A DNA stretch of 64,000 bases from Aquilonibacter sp963703325 (GTDB lineage: Bacteria > Vulcanimicrobiota > Vulcanimicrobiia > Vulcanimicrobiales > Vulcanimicrobiaceae): NCBI GenBank assembly GCA_963703325.1, contig OY969805.1, positions 2,728,001-2,792,000 on the forward strand, written 5' to 3'. Within the stretch, counting starts at the first letter, position 1. Each line of letters begins with the position of its first letter. The notes under the pieces are model-generated. The model had not been told where the DNA came from and made no database searches. It worked only from the letters and a program-made list of their open reading frames with translations. The translations under genes were made by a program, and so were the position numbers. Positions 23,964 through 32,255 of this stretch are shown piece after piece.

Positions 23964-25595
23964 ATGCGCTCGACGACAAAATATCGGTTTCGCGCACGCG
24001 ACACCATCGGAGCGGCCGACGCGATTGAAGATCGCTTTTTCTTAGACGAATGCTTCGTGGACATTGGCGATATTGCAACGCTGACGGAACCGCGGGACCA
24101 CCGCCGCGTTGTGCTCGGGCGCACGGGAGCCGGCAAGACAGCTCTTCTCACTAAATTTTCCGAGCGCGAGAATGTAATTTTCGTAAGGCCGGAGGCCCTG
24201 TCGCTTGACTACATAGCAAATTCGACGATCGTTCCGTACCTGTCGGACGCTGGTGTCAAACTAGATGTATTTTTTCGAATGCTATGGCGCCACGTCTTTG
24301 CGTTGGAGTTTATCAAGGCGCGCTTTCACATTGATGACGAGGGGGCACAGCGACGATTCTTCGATAACATCGTCCCGCTGTTCTTTAGAAATCCAAAGCA
24401 CGTGGAGGCCCTCGAATACTTTCGCGACTGGGGCGGCAAGTTCTGGGCCGAAACAGAAATTCGGATCAAGGAGGTCACGACGAAATTTCAATCCGACGTC
24501 GAGGCGGCGCTCGGCGCTCAGGCGCCCGGAATCGGGGCGAGACTCAAAACCGGGGCGTCTCTCTCCGAAGAGGAGAAAGCCGAGGTAGTCAACCGCGCTC
24601 AAAAGGTCGTCAATTCGCTCCAGATGCGGCGTTTGACCGACATGATCGACGTGCTAAAACACTGCTTCGATGAAAAGCAACGGTACTATATCGTTATTGA
24701 TAGACTCGACGAACACTGGGTAGATGAGTCTATTCGCTACCAGCTGATTAGGGCTCTGATCGAGACCATTCGCGATTTTGCACCCGCGGCGAGCCTAAAA
24801 ATCATCATCGCGTTAAGATACGATTTGCTGACGCATGTATTCAATGCGACGCGCGACGCCGGCTTTCAAGAGGAGAAGTACCGATCTCTGTACCTTGGCA
24901 TAAAGTGGACTAAAGACCAGCTCGTCGAGCTGCTGGACAAACGACTCAACCTTCTGATCCGCGGCTCCTACACAGGCGCACTGGTTTCGCACCCTGACAT
25001 CCTGGACGTAAAACTGCGCTCAAAACAGAAGTCGCCCATGGAATACATGCTGGACCGCACGTTCATGCGACCGCGAGACATTATCCAATTCTTCAACATA
25101 TGCATCGAACGCGCAACCGATGAACCGCTCATCACGACGAAGATTCTTTATGACGCGGAGGCCGAATACTCAGACGATCGCCTGAGAAGCCTCTTTGACG
25201 AATGGCGAAATGACTATCCAAATTTGCGTGACTTTGTCGAGTTGCTACGAAATCGGACATCCGCTTTTAACATCAATCAACTCGATGCCGTAACGGTCAA
25301 CGACTTTTCGATCAACTTTCTGGCAAAGCACATCGGACCGGCCGACCCGCTGAGCGAAGCAGCAAACGATTTTCTCATGGACAGCAACATCGACCTGTTT
25401 CGGCAAAGGGTCATCGCGGTTTTCTTCCTCACCGGCCTGGTAAGCGTAAAAGTGAGAACCGGTCTCTTGCGTTCGTACCTTGGCTTTACAACCTTGGACC
25501 CGGCGGAGATCGAGGACGAAGCGCGTCTTCATATACACCCCATGTTCTGGTGCGCGCTCGGAACTAGCGAGGCAAGAAAGGCCTTGATGGTGTAG
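23964..25595 (+). CDS. P-loop ATPase, Sll1717 family
   Basis: This encodes 543 residues, soluble. The N-terminal RRVVLGRTGAGKTALLTKF is a Walker A motif. YYIVIDRLDEHWVDE is a Walker B-like motif (hydrophobic run, then Asp-x-x-Asp-Glu), and IIIALRYDLL may be sensor 1. The C-terminal half is helical (FMRPRDIIQFFNICIERA), as in Sll1717-type NTPases, which are often standalone genes in variable regions. Codon use looks less GC-rich than the flanking core genes, suggesting transfer. It follows the disrupted protease gene in the same direction after 225 bp. A role in defence is an inference only. Confidence 0.75.
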   Translation: MRSTTKYRFRARDTIGAADAIEDRFFLDECFVDIGDIATLTEPRDHRRVVLGRTGAGKTALLTKFSERENVIFVRPEALSLDYIANSTIVPYLSDAGVKLDVFFRMLWRHVFALEFIKARFHIDDEGAQRRFFDNIVPLFFRNPKHVEALEYFRDWGGKFWAETEIRIKEVTTKFQSDVEAALGAQAPGIGARLKTGASLSEEEKAEVVNRAQKVVNSLQMRRLTDMIDVLKHCFDEKQRYYIVIDRLDEHWVDESIRYQLIRALIETIRDFAPAASLKIIIALRYDLLTHVFNATRDAGFQEEKYRSLYLGIKWTKDQLVELLDKRLNLLIRGSYTGALVSHPDILDVKLRSKQKSPMEYMLDRTFMRPRDIIQFFNICIERATDEPLITTKILYDAEAEYSDDRLRSLFDEWRNDYPNLRDFVELLRNRTSAFNINQLDAVTVNDFSINFLAKHIGPADPLSEAANDFLMDSNIDLFRQRVIAVFFLTGLVSVKVRTGLLRSYLGFTTLDPAEIEDEARLHIHPMFWCALGTSEARKALMV

Positions 25596-25755
25596 ACGGA
25601 TCGCGCCGAGTGACGATCGGGTTGATCTGCTGGAAACCTGAATCGTACCGCACAGATCGTGCCCACACGAATCCGCATCCGTCGCAAAACGGCGATTCGG
25701 ATCACAAGACACATCAGCCGCGGCTGGCATGTTACACTAGGCGCAGCATTAGCTA

Positions 25756-26148
25756 TTGGAAACGAAGCAATTGATCGATGCACGCCCGGTGCCCGAGGTG
25801 GGGCTCATCCGCCTCTACGTCCTACGCGCAGCCTACGCGCTGATCGCTTTTGCCCAAGGCGCGAAAACCTGGCCGGCAATTCTTCATCCCACGCATCCGT
25901 GGGATTTCTGGAATGGCGTCGGCCTAAGCTTCCTCGGAGCGCTGACGGCCCTCTCGCTGCTAGGTATCCGTTACCCGATTCGCATGCTACCGCTGCTCTT
26001 GTTCGAGATCGCGTGGAAGTTGATCTGGACGCTCGCCGTCTGGCTACCGGCGCTGCTGCACCATTCGCTAACCGGCGACGTCGGCGACAACGCGATTGGG
26101 ATCGTTGCTGGTGTGGTGGTCGTGCCGCTCCTGCTACCGTGGGGCTAG
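25756..26148 (+). CDS. Small integral membrane protein, unknown
   Basis: This encodes 130 residues from TTG 25756. Four hydrophobic segments can be seen: VLRAAYALIAFAQGA, VGLSFLGALTALSLLGI, LLLFEIAWKLIWTLAVWL and AIGIVAGVVVVPLLLPWG. Trp-rich loops (PTHPWDFWNGVG) lie between. It resembles uncharacterised small membrane proteins often found next to regulators or hydrolases. It stops 2 nt before the next gene, so the three genes 25756-27379 are probably one operon. The 160 bp before it hold no gene. Confidence 0.6.
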   Translation: METKQLIDARPVPEVGLIRLYVLRAAYALIAFAQGAKTWPAILHPTHPWDFWNGVGLSFLGALTALSLLGIRYPIRMLPLLLFEIAWKLIWTLAVWLPALLHHSLTGDVGDNAIGIVAGVVVVPLLLPWG

Positions 26149-26150
26149 GT

Positions 26151-26849
26151 TTGGAAGAACTACGTCATCGCTCCCGGCGACCGCTGGCGCTAACGCTGAG
26201 CGCACTCACGCGACATGCTTCGCCCGTGCAAGGTCCCCAAGGCCTTGCATGGGACGGTGCGACAATGTGGGTGACCAGCGCCGCGAATGGCAACGTGTAT
26301 GCGATTGATCCTCAAACGTGGAGCATTCAGCGCCAGTTCGTTCCGCCGTCCGCGTCACTTGGCATCACATTTACCGGGTCGGATTTTCGGCTCATCCTGG
26401 CGCCGGCGATCGACGAACCGGATCTCGAGCGCGATCACCGGTACGTCTACGCATTTTCGCCTGACGCGGGATTTGCGGAGTGTTTCGTTTGCCCGGATAA
26501 CTCCGGCTCGTTTCTGGCCTATGGAAACGGAGCGCTGTATCTCTCGCAAGCCTGGGATAAGAAACTTATCGAACTCGACAAACGCGGTGCCGCGATACGC
26601 GTAGTGCAGTTGGAGCGCCGCCCGGTTGGCATGACGATCGTCGACGGGGCCTTTTACCTCGTGACCGTGGACGAAGCGTGGGGCGACGGGCGGTTCGAAC
26701 GACTCGGCATCGACGATGACGCATCATCGATACAAGTGCTTCGCTCGTTCCCATTCAAACCGCGCAGCGTTGCGTTCGACGGCTCGCGGTTCTGGACTGC
26801 GGATCGCAATAACCACGCGATTGTGTCATTTGCGCTAGGAGGATCATGA
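26151..26849 (+). CDS. Beta-propeller-like protein
   Basis: This encodes 232 residues from TTG 26151, directly after the previous stop. Repeated short blocks of the type QGLAWDGATMWVTSAANGNVYAIDP and RSVAFDGSRFWTADRNNHAIVSF are typical of NHL/SMP-30-like propellers, with about four blades visible. No signal peptide is seen at this start. The frame remains open back to 25659, but that stretch is antiparallel shadow of the membrane gene and is rejected. Its end overlaps the next gene as ATGA. Function unknown. Confidence 0.6.
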   Translation: MEELRHRSRRPLALTLSALTRHASPVQGPQGLAWDGATMWVTSAANGNVYAIDPQTWSIQRQFVPPSASLGITFTGSDFRLILAPAIDEPDLERDHRYVYAFSPDAGFAECFVCPDNSGSFLAYGNGALYLSQAWDKKLIELDKRGAAIRVVQLERRPVGMTIVDGAFYLVTVDEAWGDGRFERLGIDDDASSIQVLRSFPFKPRSVAFDGSRFWTADRNNHAIVSFALGGS

Positions 26850-27379
26850 AACGCAGCGACTTTGCTTTCGGCGCTACGGTTTTGGCTGCACTGGGGCTCA
26901 GCGGAGTCGCCGAAGCAGCGGGGGCTGCGCCGAGCGAAATCTCTCATTCGAACGCAGCTATTCATCAGGAGGTCCAACTTGCAGCGAGTCCCGAGCGCGT
27001 CTATCTGGCGCTCACTGTGACAGCGCAGTTCGACCGAGTCGTCCGGGCGAGCTTCGGCACGGATCCTACTATGATGAAGGCGCTGCGAACGGCGCCCACT
27101 GCAATCGATGCAAGACCGGGAGGCGCCTTCACCCTGTTTGGTGGTTACATTACGGGACGCAACCTCGCGCTTATGCCGAACGCGCGCATCGTTCAAGCGT
27201 GGCGAGCCGGCAGTTGGAAGCCAGGGAAATATTCAATCGTGGAATTTGTCTTGGCGCCGGATGGCGCGGGGACGAAGATCATTTTCGACCACGTCGGATT
27301 CCCGAATGCGGCGGCTCAAGGCCTTGCAGATGGATGGCACGCCCACTATTGGCAGCCGATGGCGAAGGTCTTGGCTTAG
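26846..27379 (+). CDS. SRPBCC/AHSA1-like protein with signal peptide
   Basis: This encodes 177 residues. A signal peptide (MKRSDFAFGATVLAALGLSG...) precedes a START-like domain: IHQEVQLAASPERVYLALTV, PGGAFTLFGGYITGRNLAL, IVQAWRAGSWKPGKYSIVEF and TKIIFDHVGFP. This is the AHSA1/SRPBCC order. Export of such a domain is unusual; most are cytoplasmic. It is last in the three-gene operon with a 4-nt overlap. Confidence 0.75.
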   Translation: MKRSDFAFGATVLAALGLSGVAEAAGAAPSEISHSNAAIHQEVQLAASPERVYLALTVTAQFDRVVRASFGTDPTMMKALRTAPTAIDARPGGAFTLFGGYITGRNLALMPNARIVQAWRAGSWKPGKYSIVEFVLAPDGAGTKIIFDHVGFPNAAAQGLADGWHAHYWQPMAKVLA

Positions 27380-27403
27380 GAACCGCCGGAGCAACCTGAA
27401 TGA

Positions 27404-28227
27404 GACTCTTCGTTCGGGCAGCAAAACCTCGAAATCACCACCGGCCTAATCAATGCGGGTCTCATCGTTCGGTTCATGAACAACGGCTCCGCCACTTACA
27501 GGCGCATTGTTTGGCGAGCGAGATACGGAAGCGGCTGGATCTACTTCAACGATACCGGCCGCTTCGATCCGGGTATCTCCATAGCCAACTATCTCTACAT
27601 CGCCAACAAACCGACGAAACTCTTCGGTGGACCGCGCTATCCGTTTGCGCCATACCAAAACCTGGCCGATCCTCGCGACTGCACCGCAGTAGCGACCGAA
27701 ACCACGGACGGCGTTCGTTGGCAAGACCCGTCGTTCACGGCGACGCCGATGAGCATTCCAACGACGCCGCCCTCAAAAGGCCCAACGGTTCCTGCGGCCT
27801 ACGTTGCAGGTCAAACGCCGGTCGGCGTGCTGTCGTGTGCGATGGGCTATGCATTCTTAGGCATGTTTGCATCGGTGTTGCAGGTTTGCTATCAGGACTT
27901 GGACACGAAGCCCCTCGCACAGGTCACGTTTCGCGTCCAGACGGCACGAGTGCGTTCGATTACGCCGATAAGAGTGACATCGAACCGGGGCGCCTCATCG
28001 CGCATTCGCTGCACCGGCGCCTCCCGCTCCCGATAAACGGATTTCAGACGCTCGACGAAGCTGCGAGCTGCATTGTGGTTAATGCCACCTACGCCGACGG
28101 CTCGATTTGGAAAAATCCGGACGTATCCCAGATCGAACCCTCGCCACCGCCGCAACGCCTGAACCAAGAGTTCTACACGGCCGCGGGGATGGGGAAATGG
28201 CACAACGCGATGCCGGATGGCACGTAA
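27404..28227 (+). pseudogene. Broken gene with a duplicated beta-rich domain
   Basis: One frame (ATG 27476, open from 27404) reads IVWRARYGSGWIYFNDTGRF then DPGISIANYLYIANK and CTAVATETTDGVRWQDP. After RVQTA near 27950 the protein-like reading moves to another frame: DGTSAFDYADKSDIEPGRLI, then CIVVNATYADGSIWKNP, ending at 28225. The two halves are alike (PGxxIA... C...T.DGxxWxxP), so the protein had a tandem domain. The frame change near 27947-27950 breaks it. An N-terminal signal peptide is missing as well. It may be a real pseudogene or a sequencing error. Confidence 0.55.
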
Positions 28228-28268
28228 GCAGCGAAGGAAGGCCGTTGCGGGCGCCTGAATAATCACTC

Positions 28269-28697
28269 GTGCGTTACAGTGCTTTCGTTCTACTCGCGTT
28301 CCTCGCCGCGTGTTCCGGTGGCGGCGGGTCCTCGAGCACGCCAAACGCGCCAGGCGCAGGCACTTCTCCGAATTATATCGGTACGTTTCCACTCACGTAT
28401 GCCCTCGCGGCCGGCTCCTGCGGCGGCACGAGCGTGTTTCCGACAGCGTTAAATATCACCGCCACGACGCAGGGGACGAGCAGCGACGGCCAAGCCGTCA
28501 CGCTCCTCACGGGCAATCTCGTCGGCGGCTTACTCGCTGGGGTGCCGTTTGCGAATACGATTCCGCCCGGCCCAAGCGACCAATCCTACGATCCAACCGC
28601 CTACGTCCTAAACTCGAATGGTACATTCCAGATCAACGTCTTCAACGGCTATGCGCCCGTCGAAGACAGTCAACAAGAGTCTGTACCTGGTGGTTAG
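28269..28697 (+). CDS. Small lipoprotein, unknown
   Basis: This encodes 142 residues from GTG 28269. The signal peptide ends in the lipobox FLAAC followed by SGGGG and a Ser/Pro/Ala linker. The remainder is beta-rich (FPLTYALAAGSCGGTSVFP, ALNITATTQG, AVTLLTGNLVGGLLAG). It stops with PGG at 28695. In the next frame the DNA continues SLYLVVSFSGIGFANVQTS and TCEEGAQQAF to 28781, which looks protein-like, so the true C-terminus may have been lost through a frameshift. Confidence 0.65.
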   Translation: MRYSAFVLLAFLAACSGGGGSSSTPNAPGAGTSPNYIGTFPLTYALAAGSCGGTSVFPTALNITATTQGTSSDGQAVTLLTGNLVGGLLAGVPFANTIPPGPSDQSYDPTAYVLNSNGTFQINVFNGYAPVEDSQQESVPGG

Positions 28698-28781
28698 CTT
28701 TTCAGGCATCGGATTTGCCAACGTGCAGACGTCTACGTGCGAAGAAGGCGCTCAGCAGGCGTTCATCCATCGGCCGTCTTG

Positions 28782-29027
28782 ATGGCTAAACAAAAGCTTG
28801 GTCCCGTTCATAACCTGCCGGCAGACTTCCGGAAGGCAATAGCGGCTGACCCGATTGCAACGAGCGCGTGGGAAGACATTACGCCGTTAGCCCGCAACGA
28901 GTGGATCTGCTGGGTTACCTCTGCGAAGAAAGACGATACGCGGAAGCGACGCATTACCGTGGGTCTGGATAAGATGCGCAAAGGCATGCGCAGGCCTTGT
29001 TGCTGGCCGGGCTGCCCGCATCGTTAG
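28782..29027 (+). CDS. YdeI/OmpD-associated-type small protein
   Basis: This encodes 81 residues from ATG 28782. LPADFRKAIAADPIATSAWE followed by LARNEWICWVTSAKKDDTRKRR is the C-terminal helical block of the YdeI/OmpD-associated family. The N-terminal sugar-like domain of longer relatives is absent. The C-terminus CCWPGCPHR holds three Cys. Its end overlaps the convergent gene 29024 by 4 nt. Confidence 0.7.
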   Translation: MAKQKLGPVHNLPADFRKAIAADPIATSAWEDITPLARNEWICWVTSAKKDDTRKRRITVGLDKMRKGMRRPCCWPGCPHR

Positions 29028-29332
29028 CGCGGGAGATGCATAGAGAAACACTTGACGCCCGCGGCGCGCACGCGCGTTTCGATACCCTCGCAAACCTCTA
29101 ATGTCAGCGCAGCAACGCCAAGACGTCGCGTCGCCTTCCCGTGAGCGCGTAGCCGCTGGACCATCGCGCGGCGACCCACGTCATCGGTGTTCCCGAGGCC
29201 CCACTGGTCGCGCTGAAGGCCGGAATCGTTGTAAAGGGCCTCGATGACCGCGGCCAGTCTATCTGCCGGGCCTTCCAAGGTAATCAAATGCGGCCACACC
29301 GCAAACTTGATCGTTCGATCGTCAACCATCAT
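29024..29332 (-). CDS. Conserved hypothetical small protein
   Basis: This encodes 102 residues, soluble, with no recognised domain. DRTIKFAVWPHLITLEGPAD and EALYNDSGLQRDQWGLGN are the most distinctive segments. ATG 29332 has GAGGGG 9 nt upstream and a promoter-like pair behind it (29355-29383), so it is likely expressed on its own. Function unknown. Confidence 0.5.
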   Translation of the reverse strand: MMVDDRTIKFAVWPHLITLEGPADRLAAVIEALYNDSGLQRDQWGLGNTDDVGRRAMVQRLRAHGKATRRLGVAALTLEVCEGIETRVRAAGVKCFSMHLPR

Positions 29333-29354
29333 AATTCTGCACCCCTCACCTTAT

Positions 29355-29383
29355 ATAATCGGGTCAGAAAGCGCCCGCGTGAA
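29355..29383 (-). promoter_or_regulatory. Candidate sigma-70-type promoter for 29024-29332
   Basis: Read on the minus strand, TTCACG (29383-29378) and GATTAT (29360-29355) are spaced 17 nt, followed by a ~20-nt leader with the ribosome-binding site. Confidence 0.4.
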
Positions 29384-29448
29384 CGCGTTTTTGCTAACGA
29401 GTCGTAAGCGCTTTATACAGCTTGTGTAAACCGCCGTAGGGGGTGCAT

Positions 29449-29454
29449 TATAGT
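29449..29454 (+). promoter_or_regulatory. Candidate -10 box for a leaderless 29460 transcript
   Basis: TATAGT lies 5 nt before ATG 29460, so transcription would start at or beside the start codon. No good -35 element is visible at the standard spacing. Confidence 0.25.
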
Positions 29455-29459
29455 ACTGC

Positions 29460-30263
29460 ATGATCACACGAGGGCGATCGCTCAGCCTTATCGCCGTTTC
29501 GCTCCTCGCCGGCTGCGACGCACGCGTTCCGGGTGGCGTACGTGTGGGCTCAGACTCGACCGGTGAGAACGCCACGATCGCCGAGATCTACGCGATGGCG
29601 CTCGAGCGAAGTGGCATCCCCGTGCAGCGCCGCTTGGGCCTCAACGATCCGCGATCCGCGCTCACGAATGGAGCGATCGATCTGTATCCCGCGTTCGTAA
29701 CGAACACGCCGGCGCCGATGCCCGCGGGTCTCGCGTTACTCGCCGCATCCGCAACCAACGATTCGCCCTGCCTTGTGACCTCGCAATACGCCGTCGAGAA
29801 GTTCTGGACGATAACGCTCAGCAAATGCGCCCGCCTCGCGTCGCATATGCGTTTCGCAGCTAGCCGCGATTTTGTCGCCCCGGGTGGTGAGCTAGACCGG
29901 CTGCAACACTTCTACGGCGGGTTTAGGTTCGAACAGATCGTCGTCTGCGATCCCGGCACGCAGATGGGACTTCTTAACCGCGACGAAGCGGATATCGCGA
30001 ACGCCTTCACGACCGAAGCGGCGATCTCTAATGACCAGCTCATCATCCTCAAAGACGACAGGAATTTCTGGCCGCAGGAACATCTCGCACCGATCGTGCG
30101 CGTTGCGGTGCTTCGCAGCCACCCGCGCATCCGCACCGTTCTCAATCGCGTTTCGGCTGAGCTCACGCAGTATGGGCTGCAAGAGCTCAACCGCCGCCGC
30201 GAAGTGCTCGATCTCGATCCCCGTAGCGTCGCCGAAGATTTCATCAACGGGGTTACGAGATAA
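29460..30263 (+). CDS. OpuAC-type glycine betaine/osmolyte-binding lipoprotein
   Basis: This encodes 267 residues. The signal peptide ends in the lipobox LLAGC. GVRVGSDSTGENATIAEIYA and YAMALERSGIPVQRRLGLNDPR then LTNGAIDLYPAF match the first lobe of OpuAC substrate-binding proteins, and VLRSHPRIRTVLNRVSAEL the end. The usual ABC permease and ATPase genes are not next to it, so it is an orphan binding protein. The substrate is probably a quaternary amine but not proven. Its last bases overlap the convergent GNAT gene. Confidence 0.8.
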   Translation: MITRGRSLSLIAVSLLAGCDARVPGGVRVGSDSTGENATIAEIYAMALERSGIPVQRRLGLNDPRSALTNGAIDLYPAFVTNTPAPMPAGLALLAASATNDSPCLVTSQYAVEKFWTITLSKCARLASHMRFAASRDFVAPGGELDRLQHFYGGFRFEQIVVCDPGTQMGLLNRDEADIANAFTTEAAISNDQLIILKDDRNFWPQEHLAPIVRVAVLRSHPRIRTVLNRVSAELTQYGLQELNRRREVLDLDPRSVAEDFINGVTR

Positions 30264-30789
30264 CTTTTTCCATTCGCACCACCGCGATGGACTGCCCGCC
30301 GCCGAGCTGTACGTCGAGGCTTTCGCGCCGATCGTAGCCCCGAGCCTCATAGAATTGCACACCGGTGAGCGTTGAAGCCATCTCGAGCCGGCGGAATCCT
30401 GCGGCCGCCGCAGCGTGCTCGCAGGCGTCGAGAATCAGCGTCCCAACACCGCGCCGCGCCGATGACGGATGCACGAAGAACGCACGGATCTTTGCGGCCT
30501 CATAAGCTGGATCGAGAAGCAGGTCGTCGTCCCGATGCCACTGATCGCCGCCAAAGAGCGTCTTGCGCCGGCTCCAGCCACCGCAGCCTACAAGCTTCGC
30601 GCGCTGCGTACCGTCCGCCGGAATCTCCGCTGCGAAATACGTACCGTCATCGATCAGCGCCGTGTCGACGCCATACACCCCGCTGATGGCCGCTTCAATT
30701 TGGTCGGCAGAATAATCTCTCGCCTGCAACCCGCGAACCGACGCCTCGATGAGACACTGCAGCTCTCCGACGTCCTCTCGTCTCGCCAA
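30253..30789 (-). CDS. GNAT-family N-acetyltransferase
   Basis: This encodes 178 residues. IRLARREDVGELQCLIEASV gives the usual first strand and helix; RAFFVHPSSARRGVGTLIL is the acetyl-CoA binding motif A (RxxGxG/A), and AGFRRLEMASTLTGVQFYEA then GYDRRE is motif B. The substrate cannot be told. TTG 30789 is the recorded start, but the family's first strand begins two codons earlier (IRL), so translation may start at an unusual codon upstream. It is 7 nt after the previous gene and probably in its operon. Confidence 0.8.
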   Translation of the reverse strand: MARREDVGELQCLIEASVRGLQARDYSADQIEAAISGVYGVDTALIDDGTYFAAEIPADGTQRAKLVGCGGWSRRKTLFGGDQWHRDDDLLLDPAYEAAKIRAFFVHPSSARRGVGTLILDACEHAAAAAGFRRLEMASTLTGVQFYEARGYDRRESLDVQLGGGQSIAVVRMEKVIS

Positions 30790-30796
30790 GCGAATG

Positions 30797-31171
30797 CTAG
30801 TCGTGGTGGAAATAGAACAAATTCCCGTCCAGATCGCTTACGGTGAATTGCCATAAGCCCCACGGCTTCTTTTCCAGAGGGTCCACGATGTTGGCACCCG
30901 ACGACTGCAGTTCGCGGTACGACGCATCGATGTCGTTGGCAAACACCCAGTGCACCGCAGGCTCGAACGGTGGCTGTCTCTTCCGCAAGAATATGGCCGC
31001 ACCGGCGCGTGATACGGCCCCAATATCTTTGCCCGGATAAAGCCAGCCGATCTCAAAGCCGAGTGCATCTCGGTAATACTGTTGTGCGCGTTCGACGTCA
31101 GCGACCGGCAACTCCGGAACCGGGTGACCAAACGAGCACAGTTTCGCATCTGTGTCCATAGATATATCCAT
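30797..31171 (-). CDS. VOC-family (glyoxalase-like) protein
   Basis: This encodes 124 residues with one VOC fold: VPELPVADVERAQQYYRDAL then GFEIGWLYPGKDIG, AIFLRKRQPP, VHWVFANDIDASYRELQSSG and FTVSDLDGNLFYFHHD. The final Asp-x-Asp-Gly-Asn-x-x-x-Phe is typical. ATG 31171 overlaps the upstream stop by one base (TGATG), so it is translated with its VOC neighbour. Substrate unknown. Confidence 0.82.
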   Translation of the reverse strand: MDISMDTDAKLCSFGHPVPELPVADVERAQQYYRDALGFEIGWLYPGKDIGAVSRAGAAIFLRKRQPPFEPAVHWVFANDIDASYRELQSSGANIVDPLEKKPWGLWQFTVSDLDGNLFYFHHD

Positions 31172-31557
31172 CACCCGCCAACTGGAGGTTGCCAAAGTTC
31201 TATTTTGTTCCCTTCCGGATCTAACACCCAGGCGAACATTCCGTACTCCGACTCGTCGACTTTCTCGAGGACGTTGCAGCCTTCGGCCTTGAGTGCAGCG
31301 ATCAGACCATGTAGGTCATCGACGCGGTAGTTGACCATGAACGCAGCTGGACTTGGCGCGAAGTCGTCTTCATCAGCGGGAGCGATGCGCCAGGCGGTCA
31401 TGCCGCCGGTGGGCTGCCCTTCGCCATCGGTCCAAGCAAACGCCGTCCCGCCCCATTCCTGGACGTCAATTCCCAGGTGGACCTTGTACCACGCCTGTAA
31501 GGGCGGCGCGTCCTTTGCCTTAAAGAATATTCCCCCGATTCCGGTAACTCGCTTCAC
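31171..31557 (-). CDS. VOC-family (glyoxalase-like) protein
   Basis: This encodes 128 residues from GTG 31557. GIGGIFFKAKDAPPLQAWYK, the central VNYRVDDLHGLIAALKAEGC and VLDPEGNKIELWQPP are VOC motifs; the C-terminal Glu in ELWQ is a usual metal ligand. It is first of a three-gene minus-strand operon with the next VOC gene and the GNAT gene. It looks like an enzyme or bleomycin-resistance-type binding protein; which is unclear. Confidence 0.82.
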   Translation of the reverse strand: MKRVTGIGGIFFKAKDAPPLQAWYKVHLGIDVQEWGGTAFAWTDGEGQPTGGMTAWRIAPADEDDFAPSPAAFMVNYRVDDLHGLIAALKAEGCNVLEKVDESEYGMFAWVLDPEGNKIELWQPPVGG

Positions 31558-31589
31558 CTGTGCCTCCTTCTCCCTGCCAGGGTGTAGCG

Positions 31590-32255
31590 GTGCCCGCAGA
31601 AGAATACCTTCGCGTGGGCGACTGGTACCGTAAGACTACCTGGACGGGCGATGACGCAAAGGATTTCTTTGCGCAGCTTGCACGCTCGCAAGCTGAAATC
31701 CAGCGCGCGCAATACCTCAAGGTTCAGGCGCTCACGCTCAAAGACGTCAAGCAATACAACGCGGCACTCGAGTTGGCGGATCTGGCACTCGAAAAATATC
31801 CCCATGCAGACACGGCGCAGTTTCGCAAAGTGCGCGCGGAGTGCCTCTGGGCCTTAGGTCTTCGCGAGCAGTCACTGGAAGCGTACCGCTCTGCGTTCGA
31901 AGCGCAACGTGAACAGCGAAACATCCTTTGCAACGTCGCGCTGGCATTCGCGGAGGCTTTTCATGACGTTGACGACGGAGCGCACCGCAGAGAACTCCTC
32001 GACCTTCTGCGTGAAGAGATCGCCCAACCGGAATCGTTTGGTCCGATGCTCGAACTGCGCTACGCATTGATGTTTGCGCGGCTTCTCTCGGGCCTCGGAG
32101 AGGTCAACGCGGCTGCAAAATGGGCCGAACGAGCGCTCTCTGCGCAGCGGGCTGAAATGGCTGTACTCCGGCATCACCGAACCGTCGGTTGGGCGAGTAG
32201 CGTTGACGAACGAACGGAGATCTGGTTGCGACGACTCTCCGGTCGCGACTCTTAG
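31590..32255 (+). CDS. TPR-like helical protein
   Basis: This encodes 221 residues from GTG 31590, soluble. Helix pairs such as YLKVQALTLKDVKQYNAAL then ELADLALEKYPHADTAQFRK and ECLWALGLREQSLEAYRSAF have the spacing of tetratricopeptide repeats, with three to four visible. WLRRLSGRDS ends the protein. It probably binds another protein. The frame is open from TTG-like codons at 31560, but the sequence before VPAEEYLRVG is Pro/Ser-rich and overlaps the divergent VOC gene's leader. Confidence 0.7.
   Translation: MPAEEYLRVGDWYRKTTWTGDDAKDFFAQLARSQAEIQRAQYLKVQALTLKDVKQYNAALELADLALEKYPHADTAQFRKVRAECLWALGLREQSLEAYRSAFEAQREQRNILCNVALAFAEAFHDVDDGAHRRELLDLLREEIAQPESFGPMLELRYALMFARLLSGLGEVNAAAKWAERALSAQRAEMAVLRHHRTVGWASSVDERTEIWLRRLSGRDS

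Noticed and set aside
25659..26150. Upstream extension of the propeller frame.
   Set aside because: It overlaps the membrane protein gene in another frame and looks Arg/Pro-rich, not protein-like.
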